Assembly (NCBI RefSeq): GCF_033958435.1
Contig: NC_134137.1
Location: 251,022,501-251,086,500, forward strand
From: Carettochelys insculpta
Lineage: Eukaryota > Chordata > Testudines > Carettochelyidae
Direction: 5' to 3'
Length of the DNA: 64,000 nt
Shown here: one piece after another, positions 36,321 to 47,028 of the stretch
How positions within the stretch are numbered: position 1 is the first letter of the stretch
How the letters are laid out: each line of letters begins with the position of its first letter
The notes under the pieces: model-generated
Database searches by the model: none
What the model saw: the letters and a program-made list of their open reading frames with translations, nothing else
What the model was told of the DNA's origin: nothing
Program-made: the position numbers and the translations under genes

Positions 36321-36948
36321 ACTGGGTAGCTCCACGCAGGCTGAATGACCTGGGGAGGGTGCAGCAGGGGCTATGGTGGGTTGGGGACCCCACAGCCAAA
36401 TCCTGGCCACCACAGCAGGTGGAGGATGGCCACCAGGAGGGTAGCCAGCAAGCGAGCCAGGGTGAGCCTGAAGGTCCACAGCTGCTCTGGGTCCATGGCT
36501 CTGAGGGCTGAGCTTCAGGACATGCCACGGGCTCTGTGAGGCTGTGTGCAGCACAGCCGGCCTGAGCAGCAAGTGTAGGGAGCGGGTGTTTGGAACGGGC
36601 CTGCTAAGGGACCGTGTGGCCAGAGCTCCGAGAGGGGCTTTCTGACCATGTGACGCCATTGGAGGTGTTTTCTGGCCTGTTCTTTCGACAGAGTGCCCAG
36701 GGCGGTGTGGACACACACTTTCAAAAGTATAGCTCACTCTTTTGATCTGCTTTTTATGTTGGATGTGACCTTTTGAAAGATGATCTTCTCGATGGTCTCT
36801 TCCGCAAGATCATTGTTCGAAAGATCCCTGTAGCGTAGATACTGCCTCTGTGCGTAGATGTGCTATTTCAAAATAAGCACTTCAGAGAAAACCTCTTCTG
36901 TAACAGTTTAGTCTGAAATAACGCTACTGTGTAGACATAGCCTAAGAG

Positions 36949-37551
36949 AAAGCAGTCAAGTAGCACTTTGAAGACTAGCAAAATAGTTTATTAGGTGAGC
37001 TTTTGTGGGACAGACCCACTTCTTCAGACCACAGCCAGACCAGAACAGACTCAATATTTAAGACACAGAGAACCAAAAACAGTAAGCAAGGTGGACAAAT
37101 CAGAAAAAAATGATCAAGGTGAGCAAATCAGAGGGGCGGGGGGGAAGGTCAAGAATTAGATTAAACCAAGTATGCGGACGAGCACCTATAGTGACTCAGA
37201 AAATTCCCATCCCGGTTCAAACCACGTGTTACTTAAAGTGCTACTTGACTTAGTTTCAACTGGGATGGGAATTTTCTGAGTCACTATAGGGGCTCATACT
37301 TGGCTTAATCTAATTCATGACCTTTCCCCCCGCCCCAATTTGCTAACCTTGATCATTTTTTTCTGATTTGTCCTCCTGGACTGTTTTTGATTCTCTGTGC
37401 CTTAAATATTGAGTCTGTTCTGGTCTGGTCTGAAGAAGTGGGTCTGTCCCACGAAAGCTCACCTAATCAATTATTTTGCTAGTCTTTAAAGTGCTACTTG
37501 ACTGCTTTTTGTTTTGATAGTATATAGCCTAGCATGGCTCCCTCTCTGTTA
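36949..37551. mobile_element. Palindromic retroelement, possibly Penelope-like, 12-bp TSD
   Basis: Two arms of roughly 270 bp (about 36949-37215 and 37258-37525) are near-perfect inverted copies around a spacer of about 40 bases. Each arm contains gacagacccacttcttcag and aagctcacctaat or their complements. The unit is flanked by the 12-mer atagcctaagag (36937-36948 and 37552-37563). Single-arm copies of the same family lie at 46652, 57527 and, more diverged, 44513 and 60683. Head-to-head arms and variable target duplications are known in Penelope-like elements; that class assignment is my inference, since no reverse transcriptase is present. Confidence 0.65.
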
Positions 37552-37563
37552 ATAGCCTAAGAG

Positions 37564-40500
37564 GTTTCAGTAATAACACCTACGGCATTCTTGAGGGAGA
37601 GCAAATGTAACATCCTTGTATACAGAGACTAATGAGTTAAATACAAATCTAGGAATGATTTAACATAATTAGGTTTAAACTATAATGCAGCACTCACATG
37701 CAAGAGTGTTTTTCCATATAAATCCACCCTTGTCCTCATATAAGTCTGCTTTGCATTTCTAGCTTAAACAGCTGCAGAACAGATTTTTTACAATTTCTGT
37801 GGCTGGGAGGATATTCTTAGGTAAAGCTGGCTGAAATATTTTGGATTTTGATGAATTTCTGATATTTAGGGAGGGAAAGTGACAAAGTTGACATTTATGT
37901 ATCATTTGTTTCCCCTTTTGGGCCTGCTCTCTAACTAGGAATTGAGAAAAATACCTTTGACCTGTAGGTTGCTGGGTCAAGTTCAGCATATGACAGTAAG
38001 ACTGTCATTTACTATCATGTAATGACAGTTGAGTGGACTAGGTGGAATGAGTTTAATGGTCTTGCTCCATTCCTGGGAGACAAGTGTTTGTTAAAAAAAA
38101 TGGCATGAATAAGTAACTTTGCTGGCAGAATCGGCAGCAATGCCAAGTAATGACTGGGCCTAGAGACTGCCCAAAAGATCCTGTAACCCTCTGAGAAAGT
38201 CCCTCCCACAAGGGGTTAAAACACTTCAGGGAGGGCAGTGCATGATGAAATTTATCCTGCTGCTGCCTACCCGGTACAGAGTGGAGAAAGCTCCAGTCTC
38301 CAGGACTGCTAACTCAGCCAGCACCTTTCACAACCCCACCATTCACGCACCACTGCAACTTTAAATACGTAATAACTTCATTAACCATTAATTTCCTGGC
38401 ATTCACAGTGTTTGCAACATGACCTCACTGATGGGAAAGGAGTGTTTACACTGAGTTAAATGCACACAGCAAATTTAGACACCTCATCCCAAGACATTCT
38501 AAAGGAAGCCGACTGCCAGACTTGTTCAGGATGTCTGCGTTGCTTTGTTTGCTTATCTGTCACAATTCTAAAATGGACAGGGTGAGTAAGAAATCCTCTC
38601 ACAGGTAGGGGGCACCCTGTCACTAAAATCCAAAGTTCTTTCAAAAGTTGGGAGGAAGCATGATTATACTAGCTATTAATCAGTCATTTTGAGCAGCCTG
38701 ATTTTTGGCTTGTACTATTTTTTGGAGAAGTTATTTAATGCCAAAAATAGGGCAATGTCAGACCTCTAGGCATTTACAAAGTCCAATTACTGAGATCATT
38801 TTTGCTGGCTTACCTAGCTCATGAGTAGCCTCTGATGAATAGATGCTATTTCTTCAGGATATAAAGCCAGAAATAATATTTTGCTGTTGCAGAGTGAGAA
38901 TTTGGGATGTTAAAGGCTGCTCTGGGCTCCTTTTTCCTTACCATTTTCCTATATCAATACTGAAACAACGATTCAAAAAGAGTTCTATGCAAAGGAAGAT
39001 CTTAACTTTTGGCCTTTGCCACAACAATACTCAATGGTGAGTACCATTTCTTTTTCTGGGCATGCAAATAAAACAGCTCCCCAACACAAAGCCACTGACA
39101 CTTCTGATTAGTGTTAAGACCTTTGCTTATTTAATTTGCGTCTCCCTCACATCCCCTCTGAGAACAAATCCTTTGACAGCTTGTCCAGTTGTCATGATCA
39201 TGGATTGCTTCCAAGCATATAATCTCAAGTAAGAGCTCTCCATTACAATCTTAGATAATGTATTGACTTATGGTAATGGACAACATTTAAACCTCAGTAT
39301 AAGATGACTGGAAAAGATCTGTTGAAAATGTTCTTCCCCACCCAGGTCTCACGCATTCACTTGGGATTTTTCCCCACTGTTTTTGGCCTGAATGTATAAC
39401 CATATGTGGGCTTATGATTTGGGTTCAATCCATATGTGGGTTTGGCCCCATGCAAGTTCAAGACTTGTCCTATAGAAAGCCAATCAGCCTTTGAAGTTTT
39501 GCAAAATCTTACATAAAATATCCTTGGAAAGAGTTGCAATAGGGTCATTGGGGATATTTTTTGTATTTTCTCACTTTAGTCTATTACAAAAATAATTGTA
39601 GGAAAGCAAATGTATTGAGACATTGGCTCTCACTGCCTATTCATATCCTGAAGCAGTAACTCGCATACAGCGCTCACAATCCTGTTTTTGCAAGTCTGTT
39701 GCAGGGATCAGCTTTACATTCTCTGTGTATACCAGACTCCTTTTTGTGAACTGAGTTCGGGGTGCTCTGTAAAAGCAGAGTCAGGGCCTTTCTGTAAATA
39801 AATGAAAGGATAATTGCTAAATGTGTGGTCAGATCCAACTTGAAACAATACACTGAGAGCCATTCCCAGCAACAAAAGTGAAGGAAAACAAAACAAAAAA
39901 AAAGTAGAGGAGATGGTAGTAGCAGCTTTTTCTAGCTGACTCTGCTGTAAGTGCAGGCATGTGTATATTTATATAAACCAGCAGGCTACTTTCCTCACAC
40001 TTCAGAGCAAAAACAGGACAGCTAATATTTTTAAAATAAGCAGTTTAAGCAGTTCTCAATCAGACTGGGATACAAAAGTCAAAAAGTACAAAAATATAAT
40101 TTACAGTAGCTTCCATTTTCAGGCCAGATCCTCTGCCGGCATAAATCAGTGTACCTCTGCTAAAGTCCTGTGCGCATTGAACCAGGCCCTTTCTCCCCAT
40201 CCGATAGTAGAATGCACAGATTTTCTAATGGCTGACATTGCTATTTTCCTTGGCTGTTTTTGCCATCATGATCCTACACTGAAGCCAAAATTTAGAAAAA
40301 ACACCAAGAAATCATGAAGTGTCAAAATATATCTTACTTTACTTTCTGTGTGTTAGAGTTCAGGTCTCCAGGTATTTCGTCACAGCTATGCAAGCTAGAA
40401 GTAGCCCTTTATAATGAAAAAACCTGAGATTTTCATAATTTCATAATTCTAGGGTTTGGGACTTTTACAAACACCAAATGGTGGGAGACTCATGTGACTT

Positions 40501-41957
40501 GGTGATACACTTTACATACCAAAACAACTGGAAACATTTCATTCTCCAGGTACATCATGGGACAGTTAAATGCTTGATCTTGATTGTCCCTTCAACCTTC
40601 CAGCCAGAATTAGGAATAAGTGGAAACTGGGCAGATTACAGATAAATTATCTTTTATGAAGCCTCTTAGGAGAATCTTTGGCCAGAGGGAAAATCTCTGC
40701 TGGTACAATTCCAAGGGAATGCTAGGGATGTTGAGATTCCAGGCACCAGCGTAGCTGTGGAAGCACCAGGCCTCTGAATGAATAGCCACACTCTGGGAAC
40801 CTGTCAGATATGGGGGCAGGCACAGTGACTTATTCTGCAGCGATGGGTGGGGATTGCCCACTCCCCTCCAACAGAATAACAGGAAAGAGACTCAAAAGAC
40901 TATTCTCAAAGACATTTCCTTCTCCAGAGTCACACATGGGGAAAGAGGATTTAGTCTGTTGTAAGGAAGTAGGATAGCAATGTTACTACTATATCTGGTC
41001 AATATTTGGAATTTCTGCCCCATGGGAAATTCCAAGATTTCAAAATTTAGTGTCAGGATGACGACACAAAATTGAAATTTTAGATTTTTTTCATGGAACA
41101 ACATTTTGAAAATAATTTTAGATCTTATTGAAATAGCTCAATGGGGCTGAAATGTATTGTTTTGATAAGGCCTATCCTTTTAATTTGTATTCCATCACGA
41201 CAAAAGTCAAAATGATAAAGTCCAAAGGAAACATTTTAGTGAGAAGTTAGCAAAATCTCTATATTCATAAAAAAGTTTCAATTTAATCAAATCAGAATTC
41301 TTTTGAGGGAATTTTCAACCAGCTCTAGTAAACACATTTACATCACTTTTTAGAAAGAAAATTAGACTTGAAAGGATTTTATCAGTAAATGTCAATGAAC
41401 ATTGATGTCATCATGCACACAACCCAGTGGAAAAAGATTTCCATTGATAAGAAGAAAAATTTACAATTAAGAAAAGCACTGACTGAAAACTTATCAAAGT
41501 TTGATTTATAACTAAAATGTTGACATGATGTCATCAGTTTTTATTTCAACAATTATAAAAGCTTTAACTTTTTGAATCACATCTGATGTTGATAAATGAG
41601 TGTCAGGAGCTCCTGTTTCCTGCAACAAAATAAATCAATTAAAAACAAATGCTTAAAATAAACATTGATATTGGCCCTCATTTATGAAAAATTAATTCTG
41701 CCATGCCTAAGTAAAATATAAAATTAGAATAGAGTGTTTCTTAATGTCTTGCTGTAGTAGAAGTGCTGGGCACAGGACACTGTTTTAACATTTTCTGAAC
41801 AGAGTACTTGGGAAGTGAGGAGCTAAGAAAATTCACTTTCTCCTCCGCTAAACTATCTGCTTATCATCAGGCATTAAATATGCAGCATCTTCCTGCTGGA
41901 GAATGTATTTCTTGCCTCCTCGCCCTCTCAACAATCCACCCCGAACTCCTCTCTGTC
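37564..41957. other. AT-rich intergenic or intronic DNA
   Basis: No gene-like frame, strong splice-bounded exon or well-ended repeat was found. Short pieces such as 40120-40180 (gccagatcctctgccggcat) resemble a common turtle foldback repeat also seen near 48740. This 4.4-kb stretch is one of the least structured in the window. Confidence 0.5.
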
Positions 41958-41960
41958 TTT

Positions 41961-42407
41961 GGCTATGTCTAGACTAGAGGGATCTGTCAGCAGAAGTTTT
42001 TGTTGGAAGATATCATCGGACAAAACTTCTGGCGACAGATCGTGGCCAGACTGCAGGGCAGATTGCAAGAGCAATCCATTCAGTCGACAGAGAGAGGACA
42101 GAATGTCTGACCTCTCTGTCGGCAAACCAGCAAATCAGAAGCACAGCAGACAGGGCTGCCCAGCGTCCCAGAAACCCTGTCTGTCAACAGAGGGTCCTCC
42201 TGGAACGTCCAGACCAGCTTTCTGTTGACAGATCTCTGTCGACAGAGGCATTCTTCCTTGTGGCGAGTGAAGTGCCGCTGTTGACAAAAGTGCTACTTAC
42301 TGTCACAGCTTACTGCCCACACAACATTCTTGGGAATCTGGACGCCCAGGGGGTTTTGTCAACAAAACGGCTGGTTTGCTGACAAACCTTCTAGTTTAGA
42401 CGTAGAC
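41961..42407. mobile_element. Harbinger-type MITE, GTCGACAGAAG family, copy 2
   Basis: Left end GGCTATGTCTAGACTAGAGG; right end CTAGTTTAGACGTAGAC, an imperfect inverted repeat. TTT flanks both sides (41958-41960 and 42408-42410). Interior words (tctgtcagcagaag, gacaaaacttctg, cccagcgt) match the copy at 20076-20501. Confidence 0.75.
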
Positions 42408-42699
42408 TTTCTGTGGTTTGCACTATCATCGTCACTGAATGTATTACAACACACAACTGACGTCCACAATTCAGAAACCTTTGTTTATCTTTCCCACCCC
42501 ACCCCTGCGGAATTCCAAAAATATACCAAGGAGCATGTGTGACGTCAAGCCCTTCAATACAGCCAAGATGGACCTGACTTGGGAAGTCTGGCGCTGGAGC
42601 TGAGTTCTCCAAAAGTTACCCCAGTGCAGGGTGTTCCCTTAATTTGGACCCTAACTTCTTCAGAGAAGGGTGGGCAAAAGGGAACGTTTGCAACGTGGG

Positions 42700-44150
42700 T
42701 ACGGCTTCAGACTCCCCTTCTGAGAGGTCTGGGTTTGGAAGTCCCTCGCTTAATGCCTCCCACAGGTGTGTGCAACGACCCACTCTGTATTTGTACTGGT
42801 GCACCGGTGAGCGGCGGAGGCACGCAAGCATTCGTGCAGCTCAACCTGGGTTTGCAAAACTGGCTGTTGCAGGGACCGAGCCAGGCAAAGTGTCTCCGCC
42901 ATGTGACTAAAAGGCTGCTGAGTTCAAAGCCGGCCCGGCGCCTGCAGGGCAATCACCCGTGCGCGTTCCCGCGGCGAACCTAGAGCCTGCCTGTTCTCCG
43001 GGTTGCTGCCAGGGCGGCGGCTCCAGCTGTGCGGCTGGAGGAGGGCGCGGGGACTGCTCCGCCGCCGCCCAGAAGTCCTGTATGCAAAGCAGCCGGGACG
43101 CGGCGACCAATCAGGCGCGGGCCTCCGCCGTAGTATTTATAGCCCGTATTTAAAGAGCCCTTGGGAGTCTCTCCTTCGCTCAGCTGGGCGGCGGCGGCGC
43201 GGCCGGAGTGCGGCTGGGGGTGGGGCGCTGGGGGTAGCGTCTCTGCTCGGAGCCCTGCTGGCTCTGCCCACCCGCCCCCAGTGTTGGGGGGAGCAGCAAT
43301 TCCAGCCCTGCTCCTGGCACCGTTGTCGTGCGAGGGACTCGGGCGTGGGCAGCCTGCCAACAAAATACCGCGCTGGAGCCATAACCCCAGGCTGCTTCCC
43401 CGGGGCTTGCCCAGCCTGTGCAACAGGATCCGGCCTGTTAACTCATTCGGGGGCGGAGGAGGGGGCTGGGTGGGGCAGCAGCTGGCGCCTCTGAGGTACC
43501 GAATCGCTGGGGGGAAGGGGTCCCAGCTGCACGTCGGCCCATACGCGTCACTGAGGGGCTGCTGGGGGGCGCAGCGCCGAGCAGGCTTTACCAGACCCCC
43601 CGCGCCGGGGGGAGAGGCGGGGCCGCCTGTCGCCGCCAGAGAAAGCAGCGAGCCCCCGTGCGAGCGGGGCGGAAAGCCGCCCTGCCGGTCCCCCCCGGCG
43701 TGGCCCAGGCAGGCCCTAAGGAAGCGTGGGAGAAAGAAGTGGCGGCCCCTCGCACCGGGGGGAGGGGTGGGTCCGCTCAGGGGGAGGCTGGGGAGTGCAG
43801 CTGCTGGCTGATTAGATTAAAGCCCGTCAGCGGAGCTGGCCACGTCACGCTGACACGTACTTGGGCCGTGAAACTTTGGCCGCTGAGAGGCAGCGCGGTG
43901 AGCTGCTGCCAAGGCCCCGCGTGTCCCGGAGTTCGGCTGCACCGGGGCTGATTCGCGCCCTGCGTGAGTGGGGAAGCGCAGGGAAAGAACTTCGGCTGCA
44001 GAGCAGGGCGTGGGGGAGTCTCGCCTTCGGCACTTCCCAGGGAAACGGCTTGGCCTGTACCCTCTCTTGCCTCACCCCCCAGGGACGTGTTACTTACCCT
44101 TCTCTCGGGGGCAGGTACCTTTCTCCCAGGACTTAGAAGAGAGAGGGGCT
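42700..44150. promoter_or_regulatory. CpG island, probable host gene promoter
   Basis: CpG is abundant over about 1.4 kb, in sharp contrast to the CpG-poor surroundings, with dense cggcgg, gcgcgg and ccgccg words between 42900 and 44000. This is the only long CpG-rich stretch outside young transposons and indicates an unmethylated vertebrate promoter. The core promoter boxes lie near 43105-43154. The long open frames here (for example 43161-43811) are expected from GC-rich DNA and do not resemble a known protein. A good donor, CTGC|GTGAGT, at about 43962-43967 could end a non-coding or partly coding first exon. I cannot name the gene; its coding exons are either outside the window or too short to see. 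Confidence 0.7.
43105..43154 (+). promoter_or_regulatory. CCAAT box and paired TATA boxes
   Basis: GACCAATCAG at 43105-43114 is a consensus NF-Y/CCAAT site. TATTTATA at 43134-43141 and TATTTAAA at 43147-43154 are two TATA-like boxes 13 bases apart. A transcription start around 43165-43185 on the plus strand would fit, within 'tctctccttcgctcag'. An octamer-like TATGCAAAG lies upstream at 43081-43089. All are seen directly; their use is inferred. Confidence 0.6.
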
Positions 44151-45020
44151 CTGGTTCTCATAGATACACTGAGGAGTTCTTTGGGTGAAACTGGGCTACA
44201 GGCTGAACCTCTCTAACCCAGAACTCTCTAGTCAGGCAACATCCCTCATCTAGCCTGATTTTTGTTATCATGGGTGTGGTCAAGTTTCCTGTGGTCCCCT
44301 AAAGTTTGCATTCAGCCGCCAGCCCTGGCTCTCAGTGTTCTGTGCTGTTATTTAACTCTAATTTACCCCTAAATGATTTGAGAGCCCAGTAAGCCTTGGT
44401 GGTGTTGGTAATATGCTAGACAATTGACTTCCTGTGGGCTGGCAGATTCTCATTTAGCACCAGTCAGGTCCCAAGCGTGCCAGACAAAAGTTCAGCCTGT
44501 ACAATAATTCCAGGGAATAGTTGTGTTAGTCTGTAGCTTCACAAAAACAAGCAGTCTTATAGCACCTCAAAGACTAACCTATGTATGTATTAGGTAATGC
44601 ACTTTCATGGGTAACATCTCAATTCACTGTTGGCCCAGCCCTCTTAGCTGCTCCTTCAACTCCCACCACTTTCAGTGATACTGGATGGTGATTGCATCAG
44701 ATAAGCAGTGCTCATCTCTGTGGGATCAGGCTCCAGCATCCTGCCCCTGACAGACACATGCACTTACAATTGCCTTTGACATCCATAATCTGACATTAAA
44801 CACTGATTCTCCATAGCCTTGCCCCTTGTGAAGCCACTGATGTGTGCAGAATAACTGGGAAATGCTACCTTTGCATGCCGGGAAATGCCTGCCCAAGTTG
44901 TAGGGGACTGGAGAATCAGGGCCTAAACCTTCAAACCAGTGCTGCTAAGCCATATTTACTCAATACACTTCAAACAGCAAGGTTTGGCCAATGCAGTTTT
45001 ACAGGACTCTAGTATATATC
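44151..45020. other. Non-coding, with a retroelement-tail fragment
   Basis: At 44513-44615, 'gtgttagtctgtagcttcac' followed by 'agcacctcaaagactaac' and 'gcactttcatgggtaac' is a diverged minus-orientation copy of the repeat family that forms the palindrome at 36949. The rest shows no feature. Confidence 0.5.
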
Positions 45021-45023
45021 TCT

Positions 45024-45289
45024 GCCTGTGTCTACACGTGCCCCAAACTTCGAAATGGCCATGCAAATTCCCATGTGGGAATAAGGGGACTTCGAAGTAG
45101 GCGGGGTCCTTTCGAAAAGGAGCCCCGTCTGGACGCGCCGCACGGCGGCAAGGAGCGTCAATTTCGAAGCACGGCTGCCGCCCGCATGCTAATGAAGCGC
45201 TGAATATGCATTTCAGCGCTTCATTAGTAAACTTCGAAATGGCCATTTGCATGGCCATTTCGAAGTTTGGGGCACGTGTAGACACAGCC
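45024..45289. mobile_element. TTCGAA-family Harbinger-type MITE, TCT duplication
   Basis: Ends GCCTGTGTCTACACGTGCCC and, inverted, GGCTGTGTCTACACGTGCCC, followed on both sides by caaacttcgaaatggccatg. TCT flanks both ends (45021-45023 and 45290-45292). High identity between the two ends and retained CpG make it one of the youngest insertions here. Confidence 0.85.
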
Positions 45290-45671
45290 TCTGAGAATAA
45301 GGTTTAGTTTGAATAGAAAGTTTACATCTACAATAGAACCCCTAATTTAGAAATTGATTAGCAACTGAGGAATTCATAAAATCAAAAAAGTTTATAAAAC
45401 TGAACAGCTCCCAATTACACTGCTTACGGCACATAAGTTATCAGCTGGTCAGTGATCATGTGCCTAATCAGTGGTAGCAACGGTATACACGGTGTGCCTG
45501 AGTTTTCTTTGAGAGAAATACAGCTCTGCTTTGCTGCCTGTTCTCCAGGGTATGTCTATACTACAGCAGCACTATTCTGCCATAGCAACACCATAGCAGA
45601 CATTTCTTACATCAACACAAGGCTTTTTTCCTCACTGATGTTGTTAGTTCTCTGAATGGTGGTAGCTACTG

Positions 45672-46830
45672 TGATGGACTTCACTGGGGTGCAGCCTGGA
45701 ACTGGGATACCACTAAGCCCTCTGGCATACCAGTCTGGGGCTCCCTCTCAAACTATGTGGCTGACAAACTGCAGACCACTCCTGGTCCTGCACTCACACA
45801 AATCTTTACATCAGCAGAGTCCCATCCAGATGAAGTTACCTGAATGCTTCTCCTCAGCCATAGATGAACTAACAATAGAGAGGCTTCAGCCAGCTCCCCC
45901 ACCCCACACCCCAGCCTAGGGCAACACAGCTGTACTGTCTTGCCCTGGTCAAAACCCTGACCAGTGCAAGTTTAGTATGCAGTATGCCCCTTCTTCCGTA
46001 TGGTGAGGGCAATGTACAAGCCCCTGTTCCTAAGTAGACTTCGGTTTGCACTTCAAATACATGATTTCAGGTAAAAATATAAAAAACTGATTAACTACAG
46101 AAAGGTGGGTTGTGTAATTATAAGGAATAGCATACAGATCAGAGCAGATTACCTAAGAAATAAAACAAAATGCAATCTATATGTAGGATTCGACTCAAGC
46201 AGCATCTCATCCAGTTAACTAGTACAAGCAGCTTACAGCTTTTGCTTACACAAGCAGGAAATCTTCCGTCTCTCCTGAGATTTCCTTCTACACTTCAATC
46301 TTAGTTCCACAGGTTCTTTCAGGTGCTGTGTTTTAGGCAAGTGAAGCCAAGTGGTGATATCACTTCCCCTCTTTTATAGCTTCTTGCTTGCTGGAAAGGT
46401 CTTTGCTTATGATTGGAGGGTGCATCCCTCTCCCCTCCCCACCTCAGACACACCCCACATTCAGCAACCTCCATTGCCATTGTGCTCCCTCTGGGAAGCC
46501 TCCTTTGTTAACAATTCCTAAGATAGTTCCTGTGGATTTCCTTTAATGGAGCCATTAGCACTGTCTAGCTTGCTTGTTGTTGTGCCTGAAAGGAAGTTGT
46601 GAGTGTTTCCAACTTCACAATGTATTTCAGTAACACACACACAACAGAACTGTTCTGGTCTGGCTATGGTCTGAAGAAGTGGGTCTGTCCCATGAAAGCT
46701 CACCTAATAAACTATTTTGCTAGTCTTTAAAGTGCTACTTGACTGCTTTTTGTTTTGATAGTGTATAGACTAGCACGGCTTCCTCTCTGTTACTATACAA
46801 CAGAACTTCCTAACTTCACATACCACCACA
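45672..46830 (-). mobile_element. LTR-like fragment, interrupted
   Basis: The left end TGTGATGGACTTCACTGGGG resembles the TGTGATG start of the solo LTR at 24900. On the minus strand a TATA box (TATAAAAG at about 46372-46379) lies upstream of the rest, in the same orientation as that LTR. The right end near 46830 is uncertain and I could not find a matching 5-bp duplication. A retroelement tail interrupts it at 46652-46796. Confidence 0.45.
46652..46796 (+). mobile_element. Tail copy of the palindrome-forming repeat
   Basis: The sequence from 'gttctggtctggctatgg' through 'gaagaagtgggtctgtccc' to 'ggcttcctctctgttactat' corresponds to the right arm of the 36949-37551 palindrome. It is flanked by the 11-mer acaacagaact (46641-46651 and 46797-46807), which shows it moved as a 5'-truncated single arm. 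Confidence 0.75.
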
Positions 46831-46841
46831 GCATGTACCAT

Positions 46842-47028
46842 CAATGTTCCCTATACACTTGTGTGGCTCAGAGGAGATTAAAATACTGTCCGGCTGATTA
46901 GCAGAGTGCCCACAGTAGGTTTTTTGTTTTTCCTTGTGGAGCACATTTATATATGCCATAGTGCACATAAAAATTCATTCTACACATGGCTGGAAAAAAT
47001 CCACATATGGATGGAAAAGGGAACATTG
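46842..47028. mobile_element. hAT-like MITE, copy 3
   Basis: Starts CAATGTTCCCTATACACTTG and ends AAGGGAACATTG, the same inverted-end family as 14294 and 30616. The interior shares 'ctgattagcagagtgcccac'. Confidence 0.65.

Larger units (their letters stand above)
32586..36846. mobile_element. PIF/Harbinger transposon with two gene remnants
   Basis: The element starts GGCCGCGTCTACACTACCAA and ends, inverted, with GGCAGTATCTACGCTACAGG. The subterminal regions also mirror each other, with ttgcaaaagaa/gatcttgcgg and gatcttt motifs. Inside are the two genes expected of an autonomous Harbinger, arranged convergently: a Myb/SANT-like gene on the plus strand (33067-34480) and a DDE transposase on the minus strand (35046-36320). 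A CA microsatellite lies between them. Flanking trinucleotides are TTT and TCT, an imperfect duplication. Both genes contain frame breaks, so the 4.26-kb copy is no longer autonomous. Confidence 0.8.
32270..36942. mobile_element. Older MITE split by an autonomous Harbinger insertion
   Basis: The outer ends GGCTATGTCTATACAGCAAA (left) and, inverted, GGCTATGTCTACACAGTAGC (right) match, followed on both sides by gttatttcag-type sequence. Flanks are TTA (32267-32269) and TAA (36943-36945). The outer element's own sequence occupies only about 32270-32585 and 36847-36942; everything between is a later insertion. Confidence 0.7.

Noticed and set aside
43003..43811. Open frames of 163 and 216 codons in the CpG island
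   Set aside because: Stop codons are rare in GC-rich DNA and several frames on both strands are open together; the peptides are low-complexity and match no family I know.
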